Assembly (NCBI GenBank): GCA_964520785.1
Contig: CAZFQG010000119.1
Span: forward strand, 1 to 19,653
Source of the DNA: CAZFQG01 sp964520785
GTDB lineage: Bacteria; Planctomycetota; Planctomycetia; Pirellulales; Thermoguttaceae
Length of the DNA stretch: 19,653 nucleotides
Reading direction: 5' to 3'
Shown here: positions 7,660 to 13,437 of the stretch, in pieces
How positions within the stretch are numbered: position 1 is the stretch's first letter
Layout: every line of letters begins with the position of its first letter
Notes under the pieces: generated by a model
Database searches by the model: none
What the model was told of the DNA's origin: nothing
What the model saw: only the letters and a program-made list of their open reading frames with translations
Position numbers and translations under genes: made by a program

Positions 7660-9225
7660 TTACCCGGCGGGAGGCGGATTCGCTCCCCCCGGCGGCCACG
7701 GCCAGAAGCCACCGCCGGGAGGCCATGGCAACCACCCGCCTCCGGGAGGCCACGGCCAGATTCCTCCACTACCGCCCGAACCGGCATCCGGCGGATACCA
7801 GTCGCCTTCACCGGGGAAGCCTCCATCCGGGGGAAACCCTTCATCGGGCGGAAATCCCTCGTCCGGCGCCGTATCTTCAGAGTCGTCCGGGGTCGTATCT
7901 TCCGGAGCGGAATCCTCCGAAAGACCCGGTTCGGCTTCCGGATAACCTGGGTCGTCCTCCTCTGGAAGCGGCAAGGGACTCCCGTCGGCCTGATCCAAAC
8001 CCTGGCCCTTGCCGGACTCCCAGACGAAAACCTCGCGGAGCGTATGATCGCTATTCGAAACGACGTTGCCTTGATCATCGACGTGGGCCGGTGGAATCAG
8101 GCGTATCGCATCAAGGGACTTGCGGTCGTAGGGGTATTCTTCGCTGTCATATACTACGCTGTCGTCCACCTCGACCCGGAGCCTCTCCGGATGCCAGCGA
8201 TCCGGTGCCTTGCCGTAAGGATATCCGTGGGCCAACATGCCCAAGGCAAAACCTCGCATTCCGGCTGCCGATAAGGGACCGGCAGGCAGGTCCAAGTCGA
8301 ATGTTTGGATTCCGAGCGAGCCGGCAAGCGGCGTCTCGTACGAACCGAGCAGATACTTCTTGCCTCCGGTGCGGAAATAGACGTAATTCCGGCTATCCGC
8401 TCCCGCGTGGTTACAGGTCAGCAGCGTTATCTTCACCGACTTGGCGGATCCGTCGCTACTCCAGGAAGGTTGGAAACCGGCCTCTTGGAACCACGGGTAC
8501 TTCGCGGCAACCTGGCCGTTGAGTTGCCTCAACTCCTCGGCAAGTGGATCGAGTTGACTCTCCAATTCAGCGAGTCTGGCGAGGTCTTTGTCCGTCGCCA
8601 GCTTCGCGTCGCGAAGCGCCTTCAGGTCATCGAGTTCCGTTTGCAGCGGGGCTATCTTCAATCCTAACTCAGTGATTCTGAACTGTGCCGTTTGTTGGGC
8701 CTGGCCGGCCTTCTGGTTGACCGCGTCGTTCGAGGCCAGGAGTTTGTCGTTGAGGCGGATCTCATAGGCGGCGAGAACCCAGTCGGCATCTGCCCGACTG
8801 GTGAAACCGATCCGCGAGATATCCGAGACCTGAACGCCGTCGAGCAACTGGGGGTTCGTGAGCAACCGGTCGTCGCCGGCATCCCCCTCGGCCGCGAACG
8901 TGAACGTGACGCTTTCACCGGCCGGAACCGTCTCCTTGGCCGTCGTCGTCCGGGAAACGGCGCCGAACGGCAAGACCTCGTCCGTCTTTCGCCCCACCGG
9001 ATTGAGCCAGAGCGGAAATCCCAGTCCCAGATCGAGGGCGACCGGCTCGTTTAGGTCCGCCCCGTCCTTTCCAACATTGACAGTGACGGTCACCGTCGTG
9101 ACCGGGTCGGACGGTTCCAGCCCGGTTCCAAGCTGAAACTCGGCGCGTACCGCCGAATCCAAAAGACTGAACGCGGTCAGAGAGCCCAAAACGGCGACCG
9201 CGAATATCCTGGATAGATAAATCAT
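7660..9225 (-). CDS. Exported coiled-coil protein with Trp/Pro/Gly-rich C-terminal tail
   Basis: 521 aa, first gene of the minus-strand cluster. It has a signal peptide (YLSRIFAVAVLGSLTAFSLL, cleavage after AVRA, residue ~28). A beta-rich domain follows (~30-165, VTTVTVTVNVG, SVTFTFAAEG). Residues ~175-240 are rich in Leu heptads (ELGLKIAPLQTELDDLKALR, LARLAELESQLDPLAEELRQL) and predict a coiled coil. Residues 262-380 form a second beta domain loosely like PLAT/LH2 (SVKITLLTCNHAGADSRNYV). Then comes an acidic Asp/Glu/Pro stretch (~420-480) and a tail with three WPWPPGGG-type units (489-515). The ATG at 9223-9225 has a strong GGGAGGG Shine-Dalgarno 5-11 nt upstream. It is probably extracellular or envelope-associated. 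Function unknown; the PLAT comparison is weak. Confidence 0.82.
   Translation of the reverse strand: MIYLSRIFAVAVLGSLTAFSLLDSAVRAEFQLGTGLEPSDPVTTVTVTVNVGKDGADLNEPVALDLGLGFPLWLNPVGRKTDEVLPFGAVSRTTTAKETVPAGESVTFTFAAEGDAGDDRLLTNPQLLDGVQVSDISRIGFTSRADADWVLAAYEIRLNDKLLASNDAVNQKAGQAQQTAQFRITELGLKIAPLQTELDDLKALRDAKLATDKDLARLAELESQLDPLAEELRQLNGQVAAKYPWFQEAGFQPSWSSDGSAKSVKITLLTCNHAGADSRNYVYFRTGGKKYLLGSYETPLAGSLGIQTFDLDLPAGPLSAAGMRGFALGMLAHGYPYGKAPDRWHPERLRVEVDDSVVYDSEEYPYDRKSLDAIRLIPPAHVDDQGNVVSNSDHTLREVFVWESGKGQGLDQADGSPLPLPEEDDPGYPEAEPGLSEDSAPEDTTPDDSEDTAPDEGFPPDEGFPPDGGFPGEGDWYPPDAGSGGSGGIWPWPPGGGWLPWPPGGGFWPWPPGGANPPPAG
7672..7770 (-). repeat. Tandem WPWPPGGG-coding repeat at the C-terminus of the exported coiled-coil protein
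   Basis: Three imperfect in-frame repeats of roughly 30 nt encode WPWPPGGG, LPWPPGGG and WPWPPGGA. On the plus strand they appear as repeated ggaggccacggccag-like blocks. The tail is glycine/proline/tryptophan low complexity and a likely site of copy-number variation. Confidence 0.7.
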
Positions 9226-9530
9226 AATTTCCCTCCCTCATTGCACGGAAACGGAACGGATCGCAGAAGATGGATCACACTCCACGGAAAGACAACAAGC
9301 CATGGCATTCCTCGGTTTTCGAGTGCCAGTCGAGCGGCGAAATCAAGAGTTCAGATCAAAGCCGGCAAAACGCCGCCGCGGCCGGGCTTACGGATACCTG
9401 TCTAATGGCACACTACGATGCTATCACGACACGGAACTGCTGACAACGTCCAAAAACGCGGAAAAACACCGGCTATTGGATAGTAAACTCGATAGCGCAG
9501 ACCGGCAAAGTATACCCCCCCTTTTTTTAA
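9226..9530. other. Gene-free divergent region between the secreted-protein cluster and the integrase relic
   Basis: About 300 nt without a convincing gene. It must hold the promoter of the minus-strand cluster, but I found no strong -35/-10 pair on that strand. The only clear signal is the GGGAGGG ribosome site just upstream of 9225. A C7-T7 run (about 9514-9528) sits directly before the truncated integrase frame and coincides with the loss of homology to integrases, so it may mark a deletion or insertion breakpoint (inference). Confidence 0.45.
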
Positions 9531-10424
9531 GCAAGGCTTCTCTGGATGCGACGCGAACGTAAGGAGAACACGGCACGCAAGACGGTACGGAACGCGAAGA
9601 CGATGTTCCGATTCGCGGTGAAACAAGGGCTGGTTTCCTCGAACCCATTTGAACAATTGAAGGGAGCAACGATCAGAAGCGATGACAACCGGATGCTTGT
9701 CGAGCGCGAAACGATTGCGAAAGTACTCGCCAAAGTGAAAGATCCCACGAAGCGGTTATTGATCGCCCTGGCCCGATATGGGGGGTCGTGAATACCGTCC
9801 GGACTGGTCGGGTTGAAATGGTCGGAGGTGAATTGGGAACGGGGGGTCTTCACGGTCCATTCCCCGAAAACGTCGCGTTATGGCAAGGGGGTTCGACAGT
9901 GCCCGATCTTCCCCGAGTTGCTGCCCTTTTTTCAAGAGGCTCGCGCTGTGGCTTCGGGGGACGTAGATCGGATATTCCCTGATATTCGCGGATCGGACCA
10001 GAACCTTCGAACCTGGCTTGAACGGCTGATCCTCAGAGCCGGCGCATCACCCTGGCCGAAGCCCTGGCAAAACCTGAGGGCGACGCGGGCCACGGAATTG
10101 GCGAATGAGTTTCCGAGCCATGTTTGCTGTTCCTGGTTGGGCCATAGCGAAGCGATTGCCGACGCGAACTACCGCATGACGACGGACCAGCATGTGGAGG
10201 CGGCTACCAAGAAGCCCACTGGTCCGCTGATCACCCCGGAAAGCGTCGGACCGGAAAACGGCGCGCTGCAAAAAACGCTGCATCCTAAAGCCGCATTCGA
10301 CAACACCCACCAACGGGGGCCGCAAGAAACTTGGCCTTTTTCACTTCAATACCCCCCAAGGCGGTCGTGTACATCCGATCAACTAGGCCCGGAGGGATTC
10401 GAACCCCCAACCAAGGGATTATGA
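9531..10424 (+). pseudogene. Tyrosine recombinase (phage-type integrase), 5'-truncated with nonsense mutation at the catalytic Arg
   Basis: A TAA at 9528-9530 precedes the frame, so the N-terminal arm-binding and most of the core-binding domain are absent. What remains starts at the end of the core-binding domain (ENTARKTVRNAKTMFRFAVKQG, NPFEQLKG). The catalytic domain follows: ALARYGG-S-stop-IPSGLVGLKWSEVNW, then QNLRATRATELA (the HxxR box, with Asn for His as I recall in planctomycete integrases), HVCCSWLGHS, and ANYRMTTDQH with the nucleophile Tyr. The TGA at 9789-9791 stands where family members have Arg (GGLRxPSE), most simply CGA to TGA. The neighbouring PSE Glu is also Gly. The frame is otherwise intact to a TGA at 10422-10424, and the final residues GPEGFEPPTKGL are the antisense of a tRNA 3' half. 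It is almost certainly non-functional. Confidence 0.85.
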
Positions 10425-10428
10425 GTCC
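10384..10428 (-). other. tRNA 3'-half (CAU anticodon) forming an attachment-site core
   Basis: On the minus strand this 45-nt stretch reads as the anticodon loop CTCATAA with its 3' stem, variable region TGGTT, a full T arm (GGGGG-TTCGAAT-CCCTC) and the acceptor 3' strand CGGGCCT plus A73. The D arm and acceptor 5' strand are missing: sequence to the right (10429 on) bears no resemblance to them and the outer anticodon-stem pairing already fails. CAU would be elongator tRNA-Met or tRNA-Ile2. This is the classical segment used as att core by tRNA-targeting integrases, and it overlaps the 3' end of the integrase relic. It is not a functional tRNA gene. Confidence 0.8.
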
Positions 10429-10630
10429 ATCCCAACCCCCGAAAAACACGGGGAAAACGGGCATTTCTGCCGATGCGGGGGCAGATGCGGGGGCAGTTGA
10501 AACGAGAAACGCGCACGAGGACCCCGACTTGCGGGCGATAATCGACGCTTGGCCTGCCCTGTCCGAAGCGATCAAGGCGGGCATTCTGGCGATGGTCAAG
10601 GCGTCCGGCATGGACGGTGCGGAGGGCTGA
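10421..10630 (+). CDS. Small 69-aa protein starting inside the att core
   Basis: ATG at 10421-10423 overlaps the integrase stop as ATGA, suggesting translational coupling in the ancestral element. The first ~35 residues are disordered Pro/Gly/Ala (MSPSQPPKNTGKTG...). The last ~30 form a helical segment, DPDLRAIIDAWPALSEAIKA GILAMVKAS (positions ~37-65). I associate this pattern (DPDL...AWP.L...I..GI.AMV) with short ORFs or integrase tails in planctomycete genomes, but I cannot verify it here. Function unknown. A longer frame open upstream (from 10331) only translates the tRNA half and is not preferred. Confidence 0.5.
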   Translation: MSPSQPPKNTGKTGISADAGADAGAVETRNAHEDPDLRAIIDAWPALSEAIKAGILAMVKASGMDGAEG

Positions 10631-11160
10631 CCGGTGACCACAAAGGATAGAAGGCGGTGTCGGCGCGCCAGGATCGACGCTGTGGGCCGCGACGGGCTTC
10701 GGGCGGCTCGGGGGGGGCCGTCCGAGGCGATAAGCGGCCGTGGCGACGCACAGCGGGCGTGAGACGGGACGGTGGCGATGGGGTCGACCCCTGGGCCCCT
10801 GGCGTCATTCCCCGTTTTTTTCCAACACCCTGCCCCTCGCGCGTGCCAGGGTACCTCGTTGACCCCGTCCGTGTGTCGGTCCGCACCCTGGGCGGGTTGC
10901 TGTGGACGTAAATGGGGTGATTGTCCCCATCGCACCTCCGCCGGTGTCAATAAACCAATTTACACCAAGGGGAAGCAAGGCGCCTTATAGGTGGACCTAT
11001 AGGCCGTGTGTGCGGGGGCGTGTTGGCTGCGTCTTTGGTGGATCGTTTTCTCGCGCGGACGCACGTGAGGTCCCCCCGTTTGTGTGGGCGAAAGTATCGT
11101 CTGCTCTTTGAAGGGGTCGTCGGAATCCGAACCGGACCCCCCGGGTCATGGAGCCTCCAT
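10631..11160. other. Gene-poor stretch between recombinase relics, with palindromes
   Basis: About 530 nt with no frame I trust: the ORFs on either strand are Arg/Pro/Gly-rich and unrecognised. Visible structure: ATGGGG-TGATTGT-CCCCAT (10912-10930), GGTGT...ACACC (10943-10966), the palindrome at 10986-11001, and GGGGTC...GACCCC enclosing TCGG-AAT-CCGA (11113-11140). It looks like decayed mobile-element sequence. Confidence 0.4.
10986..11001. repeat. Perfect palindrome TATAGGT-GG-ACCTATA
   Basis: Seven-base arms around GG. The match extends to flanking GCC...GGC if one T bulge is allowed. It lies ~160 nt before the serine recombinase relic, where a recombinase dyad or an operator could be. 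One arm (ACCTATAG) recurs alone at 11889-11896, beyond the relic. Confidence 0.5.
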
Positions 11161-11634
11161 ATGTCGGATGTCTCTCCGAAACAACTAAGCAAAATGGATG
11201 TTAAAATAGGCAATATCATCACCGACTACCGAACGGCCCGGGCGTTCCTTCGCCTGGGAAGGTACGAGGCGTGGCTGGTCGACTGCATCGCCCGCCTACT
11301 GGTCCGGCACGACAAGCGAGTCGTGGCGGAGAAGCGTTTCAGGGTCGGGCGGCGGACTTCCTCCGCCATGCGGGCCCGTCAGGACGCGGGGCGCCGCGTC
11401 TCTTCGATACCACCGTATGGATGGATGACGGACCCAGCACGGCCTTGGCGACTGATACCGCAACCTGAAGAGCAAGAGGTGCGTCAACGGATTCTGCGCG
11501 AAGCCGCAGCCGGGAAGGCCTATCGGGCCATTGGCCGTGGGCTGGACGATTCTGGCGTTCCGAGCCGCTCCGGCGGCGCGTGGTCACACCAGACTATTGC
11601 CGCCATCGTCCGCCGGGGAGCGCAAGAGCGGTAA
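11161..11634 (+). pseudogene. Serine recombinase C-terminal fragment
   Basis: The ~157 residues from the ATG at 11161 match the second half of a large-type serine recombinase. There is a helix-E-like segment ending RRTSSAMRARQDAGRRVS, then the 'recombinase' domain opening PYGWMTDPARPWRLIPQPEE, QEVRQRILREAAAGKAYRAI, GLDDSGVPSRSGGAWSHQTI and AAIVRR. The N-terminal catalytic domain (Ser nucleophile, YxRVSxxxQ) is missing, and the frame upstream of 11161 carries nothing like it. No Shine-Dalgarno precedes 11161. It is probably a dead relic. A short self-standing DNA-binding product cannot be excluded, because the remaining frame has no internal lesions. Confidence 0.65.
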
Positions 11635-11930
11635 CGAGGTGGCAATCTGCGTAGGTAAGGCTGCCGACCCTCGAAAAGGGCACCCGAATGGGGTGTTAAT
11701 GGTCACTTTTCTGATCTAGGGGACGCCCCGGTCCTCTCCGGGAGACGCGAGTCTTGTTCTCGCCCGCGTAGGCGCGGGCGCGAGCGGATACACCGGTTGG
11801 GGGACAATCGGTTTCCGGCATTCACGGGCTCGATGCGAGGTTGGCCGATGGAGTTCTGTTAGCGGGCCCCGCGCGCGAGGGTTTGTTCACCTATAGCGTT
11901 CTTCCCCGCGGCGGTCGTTTCGTCTAGCCC
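11635..11930. other. Gene-free stretch with a GC-rich hairpin
   Basis: About 300 nt between the recombinase relic and the convergent TA module. It contains CACCC-GAAT-GGGGTG (about 11681-11695) and a perfect 8-bp stem CGCCCGCG-TAGG-CGCGGGCG (11761-11780). Neither is followed by a T run, so I do not call a terminator. No coding frame is convincing. Confidence 0.45.
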
Positions 11931-12311
11931 TCATGCTATCAATGATTGCTCACGAAGTCGCTCGCGTTGCGCGTTTGGCAACTCATCGCCGTCTTGTGCC
12001 CCTTTGAGAATCTTGTCGAGCATTTCAGGGCTGGCAGGTGTTGTCAGGGATATTGAACCACACTGTTGTACTTTTTTCAAAGCTGCGACAGAGGTAATCT
12101 TCGCGAAGCCATACGCAACGCAACTAGGTTTAGTCAAATCCGCATGATCACCAGGACGAAGAATACACGTTTGGTCGCTGAACTTCGTGGCATCGGTGAG
12201 ATTGACTATTACCACGTTCTCAGGATCAAGTTCTGGATCGGAAATGATGACCCAAAGGTGCGCTGGAAGGCGTGGGGCACTGTCGTTCCAGAAGCAATCC
12301 CCCTGTTTCAT
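11931..12311 (-). CDS. PemK/MazF-like (SH3-fold) small protein, putative toxin of a Panacea TA pair
   Basis: 126 aa from the ATG at 12309-12311. This start is chosen over the ATG 9 nt upstream because it overlaps the antitoxin stop as ATGA and has AGGA 8 nt upstream. The N-terminal 80 residues resemble the PemK/MazF/Kid beta-barrel: MKQGDCFW, HLWVIISDP, ENVVIVNLTD, DQTCILRPGDHADLTKPSC and YGFAKI. Typical MazF-like toxins open G-D-I-x-x-V and carry a P-x-V/I-V-I-S strand. The last ~35 residues are helical (SPEMLDKILKGAQ, QRERLREQSL). If the assignment is right it would be an endoribonuclease or related toxin. Catalytic residues are not certain from sequence alone. GC content is visibly lower than in flanking genes, which suggests transfer. 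Confidence 0.62.
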   Translation of the reverse strand: MKQGDCFWNDSAPRLPAHLWVIISDPELDPENVVIVNLTDATKFSDQTCILRPGDHADLTKPSCVAYGFAKITSVAALKKVQQCGSISLTTPASPEMLDKILKGAQDGDELPNAQRERLREQSLIA

Positions 12312-12889
12312 GCTGTCCATCCTGCCGGCATGTGATGAGAGAAAAGTCGGTCAAAACCTGTTGCTTCGTTTGCCTCTTCAACAATACGCTCTTGATCCCC
12401 AAGGCGGCCAATTTCGGCTAGAACATCTTTTAGCTGAATAGGGCAGCGGTCTTTCTCTCCACGCGACTCCCATGCCTTTTGATATTCTCCCAGGTGGTCG
12501 TGACACCACTCAACCAAACCCCATTCATCGAGAGACCGAAAGGATTCTGCCACACTCTCCAGGATTTTGATATCTGCTCGCGACAAATGTAGGTTTCCAG
12601 GGTCCTCCAGGAGGCGAACATCATAACCATCGGTCTCGATAAACCGTTCCCACTCTCTTGAGGACGGATAGCTACCTTTGATGAGATCAAGAGTAGCACT
12701 TGGAACGGGTCCTCTCTTCATCGCATAGGCTGTATCACCGCAGATCGGCGTACCGCGTTCTTCCAGGCTACGACGTTCCGCAAGGTATAGAAGTTTCAGC
12801 AGCCGCATGTAGTTTTCGCGGTGCCCAGGCTGTCGCTTAATCAGATAAGCTGCCGCTTGGATTGTCTTATTGATATTGAATCGGATCAT
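12308..12889 (-). CDS. Panacea/SocA-like (DUF4065) antitoxin-type protein
   Basis: 193 aa. Residues ~25-75 carry the Panacea (DUF4065, SocA/GepA-like) signature: ENYMRLLKLLYLAERRSLEE with the MRLLKLLYLA helix, then GTPICGDTAYAMKRGPVPSA, which matches the family's 'G.pi..d.f.A...GPv' block. The remainder is helical (FIETDGYDVRLLEDPGNLHL, SRADIKILESVAESF) and includes EWCHDHLGEYQKAW. Proteins with this domain are known as promiscuous antitoxins that pair with diverse toxins, and SocA is also a proteolytic adaptor. The ATG at 12887-12889 has AGGA 8 nt upstream. It is followed with ATGA overlap by the PemK-like gene, the antitoxin-first order common for TA operons. Divergent from hsdR. AT-richer than its surroundings. 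Confidence 0.8.
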   Translation of the reverse strand: MIRFNINKTIQAAAYLIKRQPGHRENYMRLLKLLYLAERRSLEERGTPICGDTAYAMKRGPVPSATLDLIKGSYPSSREWERFIETDGYDVRLLEDPGNLHLSRADIKILESVAESFRSLDEWGLVEWCHDHLGEYQKAWESRGEKDRCPIQLKDVLAEIGRLGDQERIVEEANEATGFDRLFSHHMPAGWTA

Positions 12890-12915
12890 CGCATCTGTCC
12901 TTTTGTCGAACCAAT

Positions 12916-12956
12916 TGACATCTTCAGTGTCACTAAAGCTCGCGGACTACCAGTCC
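12916..12956. promoter_or_regulatory. Two short dyads upstream of the TA operon, candidate operator
   Basis: TGACA-N7-TGTCA at 12916-12932 and GGACT-ACC-AGTCC at 12944-12956 are perfect inverted repeats 27-67 nt upstream of the antitoxin ATG, where a TA autoregulatory operator would be. On the minus strand TTGGAC and TAGTGA sit 17 nt apart across this segment as a weak promoter. Inference only. Confidence 0.3.
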
Positions 12957-13129
12957 AAATCGAACGGTACGCCCCCCCACCCCCGATGCGTCAACACCGA
13001 CGGGGCGACATTGTACCCAGCCCATTGGCCCGAATACCGTCTGGACGATTGTATTCTACCGTCGACCGGCGGTAAACGCAAAGTCTGGTTTGATGCACCC
13101 GAGTGGGGGGCCTACGATTGCTTTTCTGA

Positions 13130-13161
13130 CTCGGGGGGGCTAATACAGTGGCCTCCCCGAG
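13130..13161. repeat. 12-bp stem hairpin CTCGGGGGGGCT...GGCCTCCCCGAG
   Basis: The arms 13130-13141 and 13150-13161 pair over 12 positions, two of them G-U as RNA, around the 8-nt loop AATACAGT. The right arm can alternatively pair with TCTCGGG at 13181-13187 (CCCGAGA at 13156-13162), so two mutually exclusive stems exist. There is no T run after the stem, so it is not a classic terminator. Confidence 0.6.
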
Positions 13162-13196
13162 AACAACTCCTTCCTCTCTTTCTCGGGCGCGCACGC

Positions 13197-13225
13197 ACAC
13201 GAACACCCCATTGGGGGGCTCGTGT
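13197..13225. repeat. 13-position hairpin ACACGAACACCCC-ATT-GGGGGGCTCGTGT
   Basis: Eleven of thirteen positions pair (two mismatches) around a 3-nt ATT loop. It lies 36 nt after the hairpin at 13130-13161 and 213 nt before the hsdR ATG. It may be part of a structured leader. Confidence 0.55.
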
Positions 13226-13270
13226 TTCGTTCAGGGGCTTCTGCTACGGACGGCAAGCGTTCTAGTGGTC

Positions 13271-13299
13271 TTGTTTCTCCCCTGAAAGCGTGGTAGATT
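13271..13299 (+). promoter_or_regulatory. Possible hsdR-operon promoter
   Basis: TTGTTT (13271-13276) and TAGATT (13294-13299) are separated by 17 nt. The -10 hexamer matches consensus at four of six positions and the -35 weakly. It would leave a ~130-nt leader before hsdR. Weak call. Confidence 0.2.
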
Positions 13300-13383
13300 A
13301 TTGGTTATCGGGTTAGTCCAGGTACGGTCGCTCCGCACGGGCTTTCAATCGAGTCAGGGGACGCTTGCGGCGAAAAGCACAGC

Positions 13384-13430
13384 ACCTACCTACCGCGGCG
13401 CCCTGTGGCTCGGCCCGATCTTAGGTAGGT
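13384..13430 (+). promoter_or_regulatory. Inverted repeat plus T-run abutting the hsdR start codon
   Basis: Perfect 9-base arms ACCTACCTA (13384-13392) and TAGGTAGGT (13422-13430) flank a 29-nt GC-rich loop. The right arm contains the only purine-rich Shine-Dalgarno-like sequence for hsdR (AGG of AGGTAGGT), 8-13 nt before the ATG at 13438, and is followed by ACTTTTT. Folding would sequester the ribosome site and could also act as an attenuator, given the T5. Alternatively it is a protein operator. This is the clearest candidate for control of the RM operon. Confidence 0.5.
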
Positions 13431-13437
13431 ACTTTTT

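Larger units (their letters stand above)
12957..13437. other. Gene-free, hairpin-rich region upstream of hsdR
   Basis: About 480 nt (548 nt from the antitoxin start to the hsdR start) with no credible ORF. It has several homopurine/homopyrimidine runs (CCCCCCCACCCCC, GGGGGGG) and multiple strong inverted repeats, listed separately. It serves as the divergent control region of the TA module and the RM operon, and could encode a structured RNA (inference). Confidence 0.5.

Noticed and set aside
7660..9225. PLAT-domain lipoxygenase-like enzyme
   Set aside because: Only a loose similarity in strand pattern; no catalytic motif, so kept as uncharacterised.
9302..9562. 86-aa ORF before the integrase relic
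   Set aside because: No resemblance to an integrase N-terminus or any family; runs into the integrase frame out of phase.
10384..10460. Complete tRNA-Met gene on the minus strand
   Set aside because: Only the anticodon loop, T arm and acceptor 3' strand are present; no D arm or acceptor 5' strand follows to the right.
10285..10950. 221-aa minus-strand ORF across the att core
   Set aside because: Its VRIPPG-type segment is just the translated sense strand of the tRNA half; the rest is low-complexity Ala/Arg/Pro.
11761..11780. Intrinsic terminator
   Set aside because: The 8-bp GC stem is perfect but is not followed by a T run on either strand.
12870..13265. 131-aa ORF in the TA/RM divergent region
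   Set aside because: Composition follows G/C runs and hairpins rather than codon structure; starts antisense within the antitoxin gene.
12957..13437. CRISPR array or retron RNA in the hairpin-rich gap
   Set aside because: No regularly spaced direct repeats, and no reverse transcriptase or cas gene nearby.
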